A stretch of 64,000 nucleotides of DNA from positions 1,785,001 to 1,849,000 of the forward strand of contig NZ_CP102270.1 of assembly GCF_025148445.1 (NCBI RefSeq), in the 5' to 3' direction. The DNA comes from Eshraghiella crossota. Lineage in GTDB: Bacteria; Bacillota; Clostridia; Lachnospirales; Lachnospiraceae. The notes beneath the pieces were generated by a model. That model had not been told where the DNA came from, did no database searches, and saw only the letters and a program-made list of their open reading frames with translations. Position 1 is the first letter of the stretch. The number at the start of each line of letters is the position of its first letter. Both the position numbers and the translations under genes were made by a program. Positions 31,301 through 37,768 of this stretch are shown here, piece after piece.

Positions 31301-34205
31301 CCGTGGCAGGTGGTGCCTGCACGATGATCCAGGCAAGTGCCGACAGGCGGACGTTCTCACTCTCGGCGTTGGGGTGCGGCATGGATACCAATACCGTGTA
31401 GGCAGGGGTATTGCCGGTGGAGAGCTTGGAGAGCACATTCTCCTTGATCCGCACGCTGTTTTTATCCTTGCTGGCTGTATAATAAGTCGCAACGGGATTG
31501 AGGCCGCTCAGCGCCGCCTTATTCTCATAATTACCCTCATACAGGTCAATCCTGTACTTAAACTCTTTATTCGGTGCCATCAGCGCGGCGTTGGAGCTCC
31601 ACAGTACGGTGGCGGGCTGATTTACCCGCGTCACGATGGACGAGCCGCCGGGAATCACCAGTGCCAGGGAATCGCCTGCCGTCACGGTATAAGGCTTTGA
31701 CTCACCCGTCACATCATCGGCAGTGTCCTCAGTCCCGTTGTCCGCCGTAAAGGTAAAGGTGACGGCTCCCACCTTGGTTCCTGTGGTGGCAACAACGCCG
31801 GTATCCTCGTTGATGGTGGCAATGAGCGTGTCACTACTGCTCCATTTACCGGTGGTGTAGCTTGCCTGCTCACCGTTTTCCCCAAAAACCTCAGCCTTAA
31901 GCGTAGGGCGGGTGGTTTCGGCGAGGGAAATCGTATAGTCGGCGTCATTCGCTTCCTGGGCGATGGTCACCGTGTGCGCGGAAACTTTCTTTGCCACCGT
32001 GAACTGCCGGGTCAGGGGAAGCACATTCACCCAGTTAGGAGCGTCTTTCGTGCCCTCGTTGGCCTGCAGCGTCACCGTGTAGGTGCGCGTGTAAGCCGCG
32101 GGTGCGATTGCATAGTCGTTAATGGTGAAGGCTTCCTTCTCTGTGTCCAGATAGACCTGCAGATGGATTGGTTCAACCGTGGAGTCGTACCTCAGTTCGA
32201 GGCGGAAAGGGGCTTCCTTCGGCTCTGTTCCTTCCGGGGTGTGATAATTGCTGTATACGGTCTTGTAGGAGTCCTGCTCCATGTTGGCGTTCATCGTGAA
32301 CGATGCCTTGCCGGTGGCGTAGGTGGCCGTCAGTGCGGTGGGAGCGTTGCGCATCAAGACGCTCTTCAGCGTAACGTCGGTAATCGGCTCGCTTGGATAT
32401 TGTGTGGTATCCAGCGTATGACCGAAAACATCTTTCACACCGGTCATACCATTGACGGTGACCGTGGTGCCATCCGCATCCTGCACTGGGTACCAGAGCA
32501 TTGCCGTGACGCCGTAGTCGTTCATGGAAAGCTCAGCGGCGGTATACTCTTTGCCATTGATGGCCACGCGGGCGTTTCTAAGATCCACGAACTCGTTAAA
32601 GGTAACTGTGATGGGCACATGCTGTCCGCTGGCATAGGTTCCCGCCGTGGCCGTGACGCTTTGAATGATGGGGGCGTCCGAGTCCAACAGCTTGGCGGTG
32701 ACGTTGCTGTTCTTGGTGGTGGCGGTGGAATTTTGGATATCTCTATTTACATTCTTCAGATACAGTTCGAAGGGCAGATAGTACTGCTGTGCCCTTCTGT
32801 TTTGCGTGGTAGACTGCAGGGAGATGCTGACCGTACTGCCCTTGTTAATCGTACAGTCCAGCGCTTTCGTTCTGTCGCCGCTGAGATTCAGAGCTGTTCC
32901 ATCGAGCTTGTACTCCGTCAGATAGAACGGGGCATAGTGTTGTGTGGTACTATTATAGCCATACGGCGCAGGGCCAGCATAGGCAGCTACATCGGTACTC
33001 CAGTCAAACTTGATGCTGGCGTCGATTTGGTATGGCTGATAAAATGGGGAGGAGCCGCCGGGAAGCACCGAGTTGCGGGCACCCTCCAAAATTCCGATGG
33101 TATTGCTTAGCGCAACGAAGTCCGGATTGTTGGCACCGTTGGCGACAGTGTATTTTTCTGCCAGCAAAGGAATAAACAAATCATCATATAATACGGTTGT
33201 ATTTTTGAGTTCTTCCTCATAGTTCGGCGCGGTCATTTCTGTTTTTATTGCGGGGTCGTCAACCGTCTTTATTAGCTTGAGCTGACAGTGGTCGGCATAG
33301 CTGGCGCCGTCATAGAACACCAGATTTTCCGCATCGTAAAATTCAATCATCCCCAGCAGGTCGCCATAGGAATAAGAATCCTTGAGCCAGTCTGGGTTCC
33401 CTCCTCTGGTTGTAACCTCGACAGTGATTTTACAACCACCTAAACTGTAAGATTCGCCTACGTCATAGGCCAGCCTGTAGGACCCGTCGCTTTGCTTGAC
33501 CCCACTCGTCTTGCCTATCGAGACCTTCACATCGGTGATATACTCGCTGAGCTGGCCTTTTTGAATGCGGTAGGAAAAGCCGGCCGGTTTTCCGCGGTAT
33601 ACAGTAAAAGTCCCGGAGCTCCAGCTGTTGTTTGCGGAAGCCCCCAGCGTTTGGCTCATCATGCCGCTCATATCCACCGTCTCAACGCCCACAGGCGCTG
33701 TGGCAGAGGCGGAATACTGCAAACTGATGCCCTGCAGCTCCAGCTGCTCCATCAGGCTATTGAGATTCTCCAGGGCTTCCCCGGTAAACTCCTTGTCGGA
33801 GAAATAGGTGTCCTTGATCCGCTGCAGCTCCTGTTCGATTTGGATCATAGTCTTCAAATCGCCCAGCGCCACCGGAGTCCCATCCACGTCGGCTATACGG
33901 GTGAGATCCGTGGCGGGATTTTCCAGCTGCTCCATGACAGCCGCCAGTGTCAACACCTGGCCGTCCAGCGTGATGGTTTGATCCACCTTTAAATTGCCGG
34001 CTTCATCCAGCAGCCCCAAAGCGTTCAGCATGGAAAGCACTTGGTCGCTGCTACCGCCGGTCAAGGCGGAGAGCTGCTCCAAAATCTCCTGATTTTCCTC
34101 AGGTGTGTTGCCCAGCGAATCGCTCACCGCAGCAAACGCAGTTGTCGGCAGCATGGTCAGCACCATGCAGCATATAAGTAAGATACTGAGTATTCGTTTT
34201 TTCAT
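25326..34205 (-). CDS. Giant secreted surface protein (2959 aa) with sortase-type C-terminal signal
   Basis: Signal peptide MKKRILSILLICCMVLTMLP at the start; at the end a sorting signal with FPQTG (from residue 2921), a hydrophobic segment and KRKR tail, implying sortase anchoring to the cell wall. Between lie many beta-rich segments: Ig-like/bacterial-Ig-like modules (for example TATVTATHAATGMRADVQVT), a propeller-like series with recurring D-G-x-A-x-A-V/F-W strands in the C-terminal half, CARDB-like repeats, and a Cys/His-rich HWHECSCGD...HEECKVCGYK module before the anchor. No catalytic motif is evident; adhesion or a scaffold role is a guess. It overlaps the preceding two-TM gene by 4 bases. 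The gene is far more GC-rich than the flanks, suggesting acquisition. No sortase gene is in the window. Confidence 0.88.
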   Translation of the reverse strand: MKKRILSILLICCMVLTMLPTTAFAAVSDSLGNTPEENQEILEQLSALTGGSSDQVLSMLNALGLLDEAGNLKVDQTITLDGQVLTLAAVMEQLENPATDLTRIADVDGTPVALGDLKTMIQIEQELQRIKDTYFSDKEFTGEALENLNSLMEQLELQGISLQYSASATAPVGVETVDMSGMMSQTLGASANNSWSSGTFTVYRGKPAGFSYRIQKGQLSEYITDVKVSIGKTSGVKQSDGSYRLAYDVGESYSLGGCKITVEVTTRGGNPDWLKDSYSYGDLLGMIEFYDAENLVFYDGASYADHCQLKLIKTVDDPAIKTEMTAPNYEEELKNTTVLYDDLFIPLLAEKYTVANGANNPDFVALSNTIGILEGARNSVLPGGSSPFYQPYQIDASIKFDWSTDVAAYAGPAPYGYNSTTQHYAPFYLTEYKLDGTALNLSGDRTKALDCTINKGSTVSISLQSTTQNRRAQQYYLPFELYLKNVNRDIQNSTATTKNSNVTAKLLDSDAPIIQSVTATAGTYASGQHVPITVTFNEFVDLRNARVAINGKEYTAAELSMNDYGVTAMLWYPVQDADGTTVTVNGMTGVKDVFGHTLDTTQYPSEPITDVTLKSVLMRNAPTALTATYATGKASFTMNANMEQDSYKTVYSNYHTPEGTEPKEAPFRLELRYDSTVEPIHLQVYLDTEKEAFTINDYAIAPAAYTRTYTVTLQANEGTKDAPNWVNVLPLTRQFTVAKKVSAHTVTIAQEANDADYTISLAETTRPTLKAEVFGENGEQASYTTGKWSSSDTLIATINEDTGVVATTGTKVGAVTFTFTADNGTEDTADDVTGESKPYTVTAGDSLALVIPGGSSIVTRVNQPATVLWSSNAALMAPNKEFKYRIDLYEGNYENKAALSGLNPVATYYTASKDKNSVRIKENVLSKLSTGNTPAYTVLVSMPHPNAESENVRLSALAWIIVQAPPATAKLTPPQSIYLKDTDVAVNIDWSVKNATDGASQPATLTITRVTEDKNTQEVARERLFGTSGSFSLPLQSVKAGNLKDTYQVVLSVENPGEESPSTDSFPLYVYDADALKVLDDKGNTISKLNMDNTSKVSGNLPTDTAKILQLRQELGLIEYIGINYDEYGWNSFKDGIRWLSSNSNAISVNYKQGGLYEDIRNFSFDSYLPETKMALSALANGTATVTATHAATGMRADVQVTAKTLQNKFYLFQLTPAAETTLQYTDGKGVPKTVTTNSEGVLALYEPNGIASEVSLRSGSGEDIYLGTIYKENLRSGERDATKLQLYPLNTFSLRRVARASVTLITPGGNPLANKTVTVRGGVYKNGGYCETALLGSRAGALVSGITGDTYTTDAAGNITVYLDSTQFWSAEKGESTTTALSALDQLEYILEISAIDGDKYYPLLLTVNGKLGVDDVMRTAEGVVSLERVPEGEENKPFIVAQSVDYGLANGQKVDVRNSTGKIGPNSSFKTATLHTTMFLWGEKIANAKNYSLKLADEYGILPATQSSSTKQYPFSSIPVAENDLTLTEATMTTSGWIADGKDVGMKTQLSLNGSLLQEKIMPFRVVDLTRVPKVTEDDRVTGILLTMKDSSGVNDVDFGGVGDSNILKVLTGRLDDLSGPVDTSVFKMIITPSEDPSVFRAMIWAGYNTLEMEDMDYSEDGVALGANVLTQNLEVGVPGTGDLSQMAKGTYNPKGEYKANSMAGKVTNTDLNLQLEGFYEAEIRYNAEKKEWEVFTVGGGFTAGVGVGFTFSVNAMAGPVPLTATFELGGAIQLDFRTAVRYGQQGEGTELAWSDPTATAVNDFLTTLRINAYVHAFGGIGFDYSVVALKIGLFGNLDVDSQNKFLSRTYLADETKRQINGQALGIQSEVGIKFVASFLFISYEAVIASGTIGGTKTFNDWKTIDNYWNNATSGLSLASLRMAAAQSGMQVASGSATLQSRDYLEQYARTWGQPQQRMRLFSLNSTSGLENIQTNANPTSYPQLSDDGKVLAYINDGNSSSIYDSRAHFSTLNGSGYSVSSKIDNPTGFSGYGDTSVSLSGTDSFAAAAWVRMGTDLPGKNAGDPVTLEEQNLLMNSTEIVVSVYNGTTWTSTRLTNDGTPDLAPVTAVGGDGKAIVFWRSVYTPDPGTQGSNLLNFTTRDCIMYSCYDSSNGDWSNAQMLYNGATGRVKALQAAMLPDGTAMAVYSLDRSGTGDTSAYEIAYCTVAADGTPGTAMLATRDSNLDENPQVVAANFGSGDDRFVIGWHSVRDGSSDIQLLAVDGSGTMSNSFPGSLSALTNSGNAVVGGDFRFASLSRDHRSLNDLTIVWNETVNDVNGAVDHGILKAAKLRYATNTYTLSAPLELAELPDRTLADHFDAYVSGSNQAQAVIQATFYDDENPQVIGGVTVPGEKTNLYTATSDFVTDAVEVEQIGVDYATLALNSLTPISFTIRNTGLNDVTNLKVSIGSGETATLTETLLPNESTTLTVWHHVGNHVTNPGYTITATSGINEKGTVYLDYPDIGISQMEVIAESAGKRTVRMTLYNSSAATLTGKNGREVKLAFYADDLHTKHAEVACTTNGVSVRDNEITISEDSALARIDQGTFTLDLTYDLGKYMNSIGKTEIPNVGTYLYAEAWAEGQIGGTGSNQRLPEYDGSDSEASVHMTGALARTGERMTVDVTQGNDGNGHSTADITLRNNSLQPQTSAVLVATLLDAAGTVLETKKTSIGGAISGETFQTETVTFSQLGTRVVVRATVPGNDLLTFEGLAVGLGDFTANGTNYTYTLQNDSGATSTLVTAVSGNGESVSINGQDLSTGGSATVAIPDSGRTDIVVKIGAKTYTLTILRDSGTGDGEHTHSYGSEWKYDPDNHWHECSCGDKADKAVHDFKWVVDKEATATQKGSKHEECKVCGYKKSAVEIPATGTPSEPGKPTGPDFPQTGDNSDMILWIALLYISGGVLTGVMVFDKRKRHSVK

Positions 34206-34555
34206 TGGATTTTCTCCTCCTTTTCGTGTCGTGCGGGCTTATCCGCTCCGCCTTTTCTACGATTTTCTCTGTTTCTAAGCCGAAAGCACAGCGCAGTGAT
34301 GACCGCCGCCGCGGCAAAGGAAACGACGCCCACCAGCACATAGCCGCCTGCGTCCTCCCGCAGCAGCATCGCACCGAAGCTGCCCCATGCGGCGGTCTGT
34401 CCATGCACTACAAATGCGTCCGCCGCCTGCATCAGCACCGCGAACAGCAGCATACACGCGGCACTCAGCCCATAGATGCCGCGCCGCTGCCTTCGGCGAT
34501 TGTTTTCTCGCACCCGCTGTTTGACGAGTGCGACCCGTCTTGCGGTATCGTACAT
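34202..34555 (-). CDS. Two-TM small membrane protein, paralogue of the 35954-36316 product
   Basis: 117 residues: a basic amphipathic N-terminus (VKQRVRENNRRRQRR), TM1 about 28-48, a short extracytoplasmic loop, TM2 about 72-93 ending in ITALCFRLRNRENRR, and a charged tail. The layout and the CFRLR motif after TM2 match the product of 35954-36316. Start has GGAGG 7-8 bases upstream. Its stop overlaps the giant gene start (ATGA), so the two are coupled. Function unknown; a sensor, anti-sigma partner or export helper for the giant protein are possibilities. Confidence 0.75.
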   Translation of the reverse strand: MYDTARRVALVKQRVRENNRRRQRRGIYGLSAACMLLFAVLMQAADAFVVHGQTAAWGSFGAMLLREDAGGYVLVGVVSFAAAAVITALCFRLRNRENRRKGGADKPARHEKEEKIQ

Positions 34556-34610
34556 ATCGTTTGAACCTCCTCTCTGGATTCTTTGAAATGCGGCTTAAAA
34601 ACCCTTTCAC

Positions 34611-34645
34611 TTATATAGGTACAAAAAATCGAAAAAACTCTCACC
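34611..34645 (-). promoter_or_regulatory. Candidate ECF-type promoter of the two-TM/giant-protein operon
   Basis: Between the PrsW terminator and the two-TM gene, the minus strand has GGTGAGAG (34638-34645), a T-rich spacer of about 15 bases, and TGTACCTATATAAG. There is no convincing sigma-A -35. The layout resembles ECF promoters with a GTGAnA-like -35 and a short -10. Weak evidence on its own. Confidence 0.25.
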
Positions 34646-34660
34646 CAAAACGCAAAATTT

Positions 34661-34698
34661 TTCAAAAAAAATTGAGAGCCGCCAAAAAGCAGCTCTCA
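34661..34698 (-). terminator. Terminator after the PrsW-like gene
   Basis: Minus strand: TGAGAGC / GCTCTCA stem (34673-34698) followed by ATTTTTTTTG. It separates the sigma-factor operon from the giant-protein operon. Confidence 0.85.
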
Positions 34699-34714
34699 GG
34701 GAGTGGATATTCGA

Positions 34715-35344
34715 TTATTGCTTCCGTGATAATCGTAAAATGGATAGCCTTCCTGCCGCCACCAGCAGCACCGGCAGGGCGTAGGCGATGTACTGCGCCG
34801 CGCCGCCGTAGGCGATCAGCAGATTATAGATGGCGTGGAGGGTGATGACCGCGCCCAGCAGTCCGCAGGTGCCCGCGACCTTCAGCCACGTCCGCCGCCA
34901 TGTGTAGGCAAGCCCGCCGCCCACAATCAGGCCGCAGAGGACGTGCATGGCTCCCGTGCCGAAGCCCCGGAAGAAGATGAAGGAGAAGCGGTCAGCGCCG
35001 TTCTGGATGAGATAGCACACATTTTCAAAGGTGGCAAAGGCGAGGGCAACCGTGATGGCGGCAGCCTTGATTTTATCCCCCTCCGGCTCAAACACCAGCA
35101 GATAGAACACCAGCGGCAGCAGCTTCATCATTTCCTCCACCACCGGCGCAATCTCCGCCGTGGCGACAAGGGCATCCGCCTGACACACCGCCGCGAGAAA
35201 GGTGTTGATATAGGCCGAGAGCAGACACACCCCCATTCCGGCAATGCAGAACAGGAATAAGCGTAGCTGCCGCCTGCCCATGCACAGAGCGGCCACCAGC
35301 AGGGGAGATACCATGCAGAGGAAGATGTTTTCAATATAGGTCAT
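34715..35344 (-). CDS. PrsW-family intramembrane metalloprotease
   Basis: 209 residues from the ATG at 35344, which overlaps the preceding stop (ATGA); a longer upstream frame is mostly shadow of the neighbour. About seven hydrophobic segments carry the PrsW motifs: Glu70-Glu71 with Lys74 (VVEEMMK), FATFEN with Glu107, His134 (GAMHVLCG) and His170 (LHAIYN). PrsW starts regulated proteolysis of the RsiW anti-sigma factor in Bacillus. Here it sits in one operon with an ECF-like sigma factor and a two-TM protein, supporting a comparable role. Confidence 0.85.
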   Translation of the reverse strand: MTYIENIFLCMVSPLLVAALCMGRRQLRLFLFCIAGMGVCLLSAYINTFLAAVCQADALVATAEIAPVVEEMMKLLPLVFYLLVFEPEGDKIKAAAITVALAFATFENVCYLIQNGADRFSFIFFRGFGTGAMHVLCGLIVGGGLAYTWRRTWLKVAGTCGLLGAVITLHAIYNLLIAYGGAAQYIAYALPVLLVAAGRLSILRLSRKQ

Positions 35345-35973
35345 GCTTCCACCGCCCTTCTCGTGGCGGGTAGCAGCCCCAGAATCGCAAACGTCAGCAG
35401 CATATCGCACCAGAAGGTTGGGCTGGTCGGTGAGGTATCCGGCCAAAAGCAGCCCGCCGTCCAAAGCAGATACTCTGCGAACGCAAAGCACAGCACGCCG
35501 ATGTGAAACCACCGCATATTCCGCGCCGCGCCCATCTGCGTTTTCGCATAGGCAAGCCCTCGAATGGCGCAGAAGGAGAGCCATATCATCATGCCGCACC
35601 AGATCAGGTTAGAGAGAATGTCTCCGAAAGTGCAGTAGAATGCCAGCAGCGGCACGCCGAACGCAAGCGCAAGCCATGCCCTTCGGCAGCGGAAACTGCG
35701 CTCATTTGTTCCGGTCAGCGTGGCCTGCAAAATACGCAGGAAAATTACGCTGGCCACCCAGCCGAACTCCGACACATAAAAAACCCGCGGTGTGGTATCG
35801 AACAGCAACAGATACAGCGTCCAGTAGAGTGCACCGAGGGCAAAGCAGCCGTAGAAGCACAGCAGCATAAAATACGCCTGCCTGCGGCTTTTCCGGTAGG
35901 ATATGCCAGAAAGCAGTGCACCGACGAACGTGGTCAGTAATTGCAACAGGTTCTCAATCAGCTCCATGCGCAT
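35341..35973 (-). CDS. Multi-TM membrane protein of the sigma-factor operon
   Basis: 210 residues from the ATG at 35973 (AGGA about 9 bases upstream; an earlier in-frame start is possible). Six or seven hydrophobic segments are regularly spaced, with a Tyr/Phe/Trp-rich C-terminal half (WFHIGVLCFAFAEYLLWTAG). I do not recognise a family. It overlaps both neighbours (20 bp upstream, 4 bp downstream), so it is an integral part of the operon. Possible roles: sensor or partner of the PrsW-like protease. Confidence 0.7.
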   Translation of the reverse strand: MRMELIENLLQLLTTFVGALLSGISYRKSRRQAYFMLLCFYGCFALGALYWTLYLLLFDTTPRVFYVSEFGWVASVIFLRILQATLTGTNERSFRCRRAWLALAFGVPLLAFYCTFGDILSNLIWCGMMIWLSFCAIRGLAYAKTQMGAARNMRWFHIGVLCFAFAEYLLWTAGCFWPDTSPTSPTFWCDMLLTFAILGLLPATRRAVEA

Positions 35974-36316
35974 TCTCGCTTTCCTTATCCTGCCGGTCCT
36001 CATGATTCATCTGCCGCAGCCGGAAGCACAAAATAGTCACGCACACGCCGAGAAGAAAGGCCAGCAACCCGATAACAATGTATCCCAAAGCCGCGCCGCT
36101 GTGAAAGATGCTTGCCGCCGTTTCAAAGCCGGAGTAGTCGCCGGTCTGGATTTTCACGACAATACCGGGCATGGCGAGGGACGCACCTATGAGCAGCACA
36201 AGGCACGCCACCACAGCGGAAGCCATGGTAATCGTATTGCGCCGCAGCCGTTTCTCCCGCTCAATTTTGGCGATGCGCCGCTTTGTCTCCGCGACGCGCT
36301 CTTCATAACTCCGCAT
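35954..36316 (-). CDS. Two-TM protein following the sigma factor (candidate anti-sigma/membrane partner)
   Basis: 120 residues: charged coiled N-terminus (VAETKRRIAKIEREKRLRR), TM1 about 28-50, an extracytoplasmic loop of about 25 residues, TM2 about 75-97 ending ILCFRLRQMNHEDRQ. It overlaps the sigma-factor gene by 14 bases, the typical arrangement of sigma/anti-sigma pairs. It has no recognisable zinc anti-sigma motif, so the anti-sigma role is an inference from position. It is a paralogue of the 34202-34555 product. Confidence 0.72.
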   Translation of the reverse strand: MRSYEERVAETKRRIAKIEREKRLRRNTITMASAVVACLVLLIGASLAMPGIVVKIQTGDYSGFETAASIFHSGAALGYIVIGLLAFLLGVCVTILCFRLRQMNHEDRQDKESENAHGAD

Positions 36317-36851
36317 TTGTGATTCCCTCCCGTTCTAAGAGCCTTCGCAGGCTTTTCTTTCCGCGATACACCATGTTGGTGATCTGTTTTACCGTTTTTT
36401 CCGTGACCTCCGCCGCCTGTGCGTAGCTCATATCCTCAAAATAGGTGAGATAGAGGACTTCCCGATAGTCCGGATTCATTTCGCTCATGCAGAAGTGCAG
36501 AATGCGGTTTCGCTCCTCCGTCCGGATGACCTCCTCCGTCAGCAGCCGTCCGTCCGGCTCGTTGGTCAGTGCATCAAGGCTGAACAGCGGCTTTCGTTTG
36601 CTCTTATGGCGCAGTGCCATGTGCCGCGCCGCCTTATAGAGATACGCCTTGAAGCCGCCGTCCCGGATGCGGGGTTTTTTCGTGAACAGATAGGCAAAAA
36701 CGTCCAGCATCAGCTCTTCGGACTCGTGAACGTCGTGCAGATATCCGTCGATATATAGGGTCATGGGGTCGCCGTATTTTTTCATCAGGGCATTGAGCCC
36801 TTCGTCGTCGCCGCTCAGATATTGGCGGTATAAAGCCTCGTCGCAAGTCAT
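36303..36851 (-). CDS. ECF-like RNA polymerase sigma factor
   Basis: 182 residues from the ATG at 36851 with GGAAG upstream; an upstream in-frame extension overlaps the HTH gene in another frame and is rejected. Region 2: MKKYGDPMTLYIDGYL, HESEELMLDVFAYLF, FKAYLYKAARHMAL. Region 4: NPDYREVLYLTYFEDMSYAQ, then AAEVTEKTVKQITNMVYRGK as the DNA-recognition helix. Sigma-70 family, ECF architecture (regions 2 and 4 only). Likely directs the cassette, including the giant surface protein operon. GC-rich codon use unlike the backbone. Confidence 0.88.
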   Translation of the reverse strand: MTCDEALYRQYLSGDDEGLNALMKKYGDPMTLYIDGYLHDVHESEELMLDVFAYLFTKKPRIRDGGFKAYLYKAARHMALRHKSKRKPLFSLDALTNEPDGRLLTEEVIRTEERNRILHFCMSEMNPDYREVLYLTYFEDMSYAQAAEVTEKTVKQITNMVYRGKKSLRRLLEREGITNAEL

Positions 36852-36856
36852 AGCGT

Positions 36857-36997
36857 TCACTTCCTTTTTGCGGATGCTTCCAATTCCAATGCGGAGGGAA
36901 TCCGCCCCTCGGCGCAATACTGATTGACCCGCCGCTCCGATACGCCCCAACGGTAGGACGCCTCCCGAATGGAGATATAGCCCTTGATCTCGTTCAT
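36857..36997 (-). CDS. Small helix-turn-helix protein upstream of the sigma factor
   Basis: 46 residues. GGAGG lies about 6 bases before the ATG at 36997. The sequence YISIREASYRWGVSERRVNQ followed by YCAEGRIP is the HTH of small MerR/excisionase-like proteins; the usual C-terminal wing (FGxxWAIP) is replaced by a short unrelated tail, so it may be truncated by a frameshift or be a minimal form. It ends 5 bases before the sigma-factor ATG, giving tight coupling. First gene of the operon, with a good sigma-A promoter at 37034-37062. Confidence 0.65.
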   Translation of the reverse strand: MNEIKGYISIREASYRWGVSERRVNQYCAEGRIPSALELEASAKRK

Positions 36998-37033
36998 ACC
37001 GCACCTCCGCATGTATAATAATCAATACAATAC

Positions 37034-37062
37034 ATTATATACGAATATCCGAATATAAGCAA
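37034..37062 (-). promoter_or_regulatory. Promoter of the HTH-sigma-PrsW operon
   Basis: Minus strand: -35 TTGCTT (37057-37062), 17-base spacer, -10 TATAAT (37034-37039), about 35 bases before the HTH ATG. Confidence 0.65.
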
Positions 37063-37530
37063 TCCCACACGGACGACTTTGCACGAAGTTTTTTAGGGGT
37101 TGTCAAATTCATCTTCGATCAATAATCGAGAGACGGTGTTGCATATCCGTCAGGCAGTATCCGAAACAGAGGATATATTTGCAGATTTTTCTCCATGATC
37201 AGGGCTGTGTCATACATTTGGTGGTCAATCTCGGTTGTTTTTGCGGCAGGAAGAAAAAGCAACGGTCGATTTCTTTCAAGCCGTTTTCTGCCCATTTCCG
37301 CAAATGGGCTTGTATCAAAGACGGCTTTTAGATAGATGATGGATATAGCGGTACGACCTTTGAGAGACCGGATTGGAAACGATTGACGGAAAGCAGAGAA
37401 AGAACGTGCTGAAAAAGAAAAAGCAGCTTTAGAAGCTGCAACTGATACTGACAAATCTAAAAAGGGAGCATAGGTAACTGCCGGAAACTCCCATTACATA
37501 AGGGTTTCAAGCCCACTTCTAAAAATATCC
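37063..37530. other. Gap with no recognised gene
   Basis: An open minus-strand frame of 111 codons (37119-37454) has no recognisable motif, and a plus-strand tail (ERAEKEKAALEAATDTDKSK, ending about 37472) looks like the Lys/Glu-rich C-terminus of a lost gene. The stretch marks the right edge of the GC-rich cassette and appears to be degraded mobile DNA. Confidence 0.5.
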
Positions 37531-37590
37531 CTATGATTTTCTATATACGTTCATAATATCATTATGGTCTTTTGTTACGATTTCATTCAT
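37531..37590 (-). pseudogene. Truncated 5' end of an ORF6N/antirepressor-like gene
   Basis: ATG at 37590 with GGAG 6-7 bases upstream encodes MNEIVTKDHNDIMNVYRKS and then TAG. MNEIV starts are common in phage ORF6N/Rha-type regulators, and ORF6N fragments occur nearby at 39208-39499. The family call for this 19-residue stub is tentative. Confidence 0.35.
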
Positions 37591-37600
37591 TTTTATCTCC

Positions 37601-37633
37601 TTTAATTGTCGACGCAACGAGTCGACAATTAAA
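37601..37633. promoter_or_regulatory. 13-bp perfect dyad upstream of the truncated ORF (operator or hairpin)
   Basis: TTTAATTGTCGAC, 7-base loop, GTCGACAATTAAA. On the minus strand it ends 10 bases before the ATG of the 19-residue stub and abuts its ribosome-binding site, so it could control translation or act as an operator. From 37634 to the Abi gene I see no gene. Confidence 0.55.
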
Positions 37634-37768
37634 TAGAATGCAATTTGCTTTGTTTCTTCTTCGTTCCACTATAACGATGAGCAAATGCTCCTGTAACTAA
37701 TCAATTGAAGCAATACAAGCAGAAATTGCTTTCTTCCAGATAACGTAGAAGATATTGATAGTTTCAAC

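Noticed and set aside
25338-33992. Many long plus-strand open frames (up to 378 codons) opposite the giant surface-protein gene
   Set aside because: They follow from the GC-rich codon pattern of the minus-strand gene, lack ribosome-binding sites and show no protein-like motifs.
35345-35599. N-terminal extension of the PrsW-like gene
   Set aside because: The extension lies over the neighbouring gene in another frame, has no membrane character, and an ATGA overlap gives a better start at 35344.
36852-37025. N-terminal extension of the sigma factor
   Set aside because: It overlaps the HTH gene in a different frame and has no sigma-region homology; the ATG at 36851 has a good upstream site.
25326-37062. 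Classical integrative element (ICE or prophage) carrying the cassette
   Set aside because: No integrase, relaxase, phage structural gene, tRNA-linked att site or direct att-like repeat was found; only the inverted repeats bracket it.
37119-37454. 111-codon minus-strand frame right of the cassette
   Set aside because: No recognisable motif and no convincing ribosome-binding site; treated as degraded DNA.
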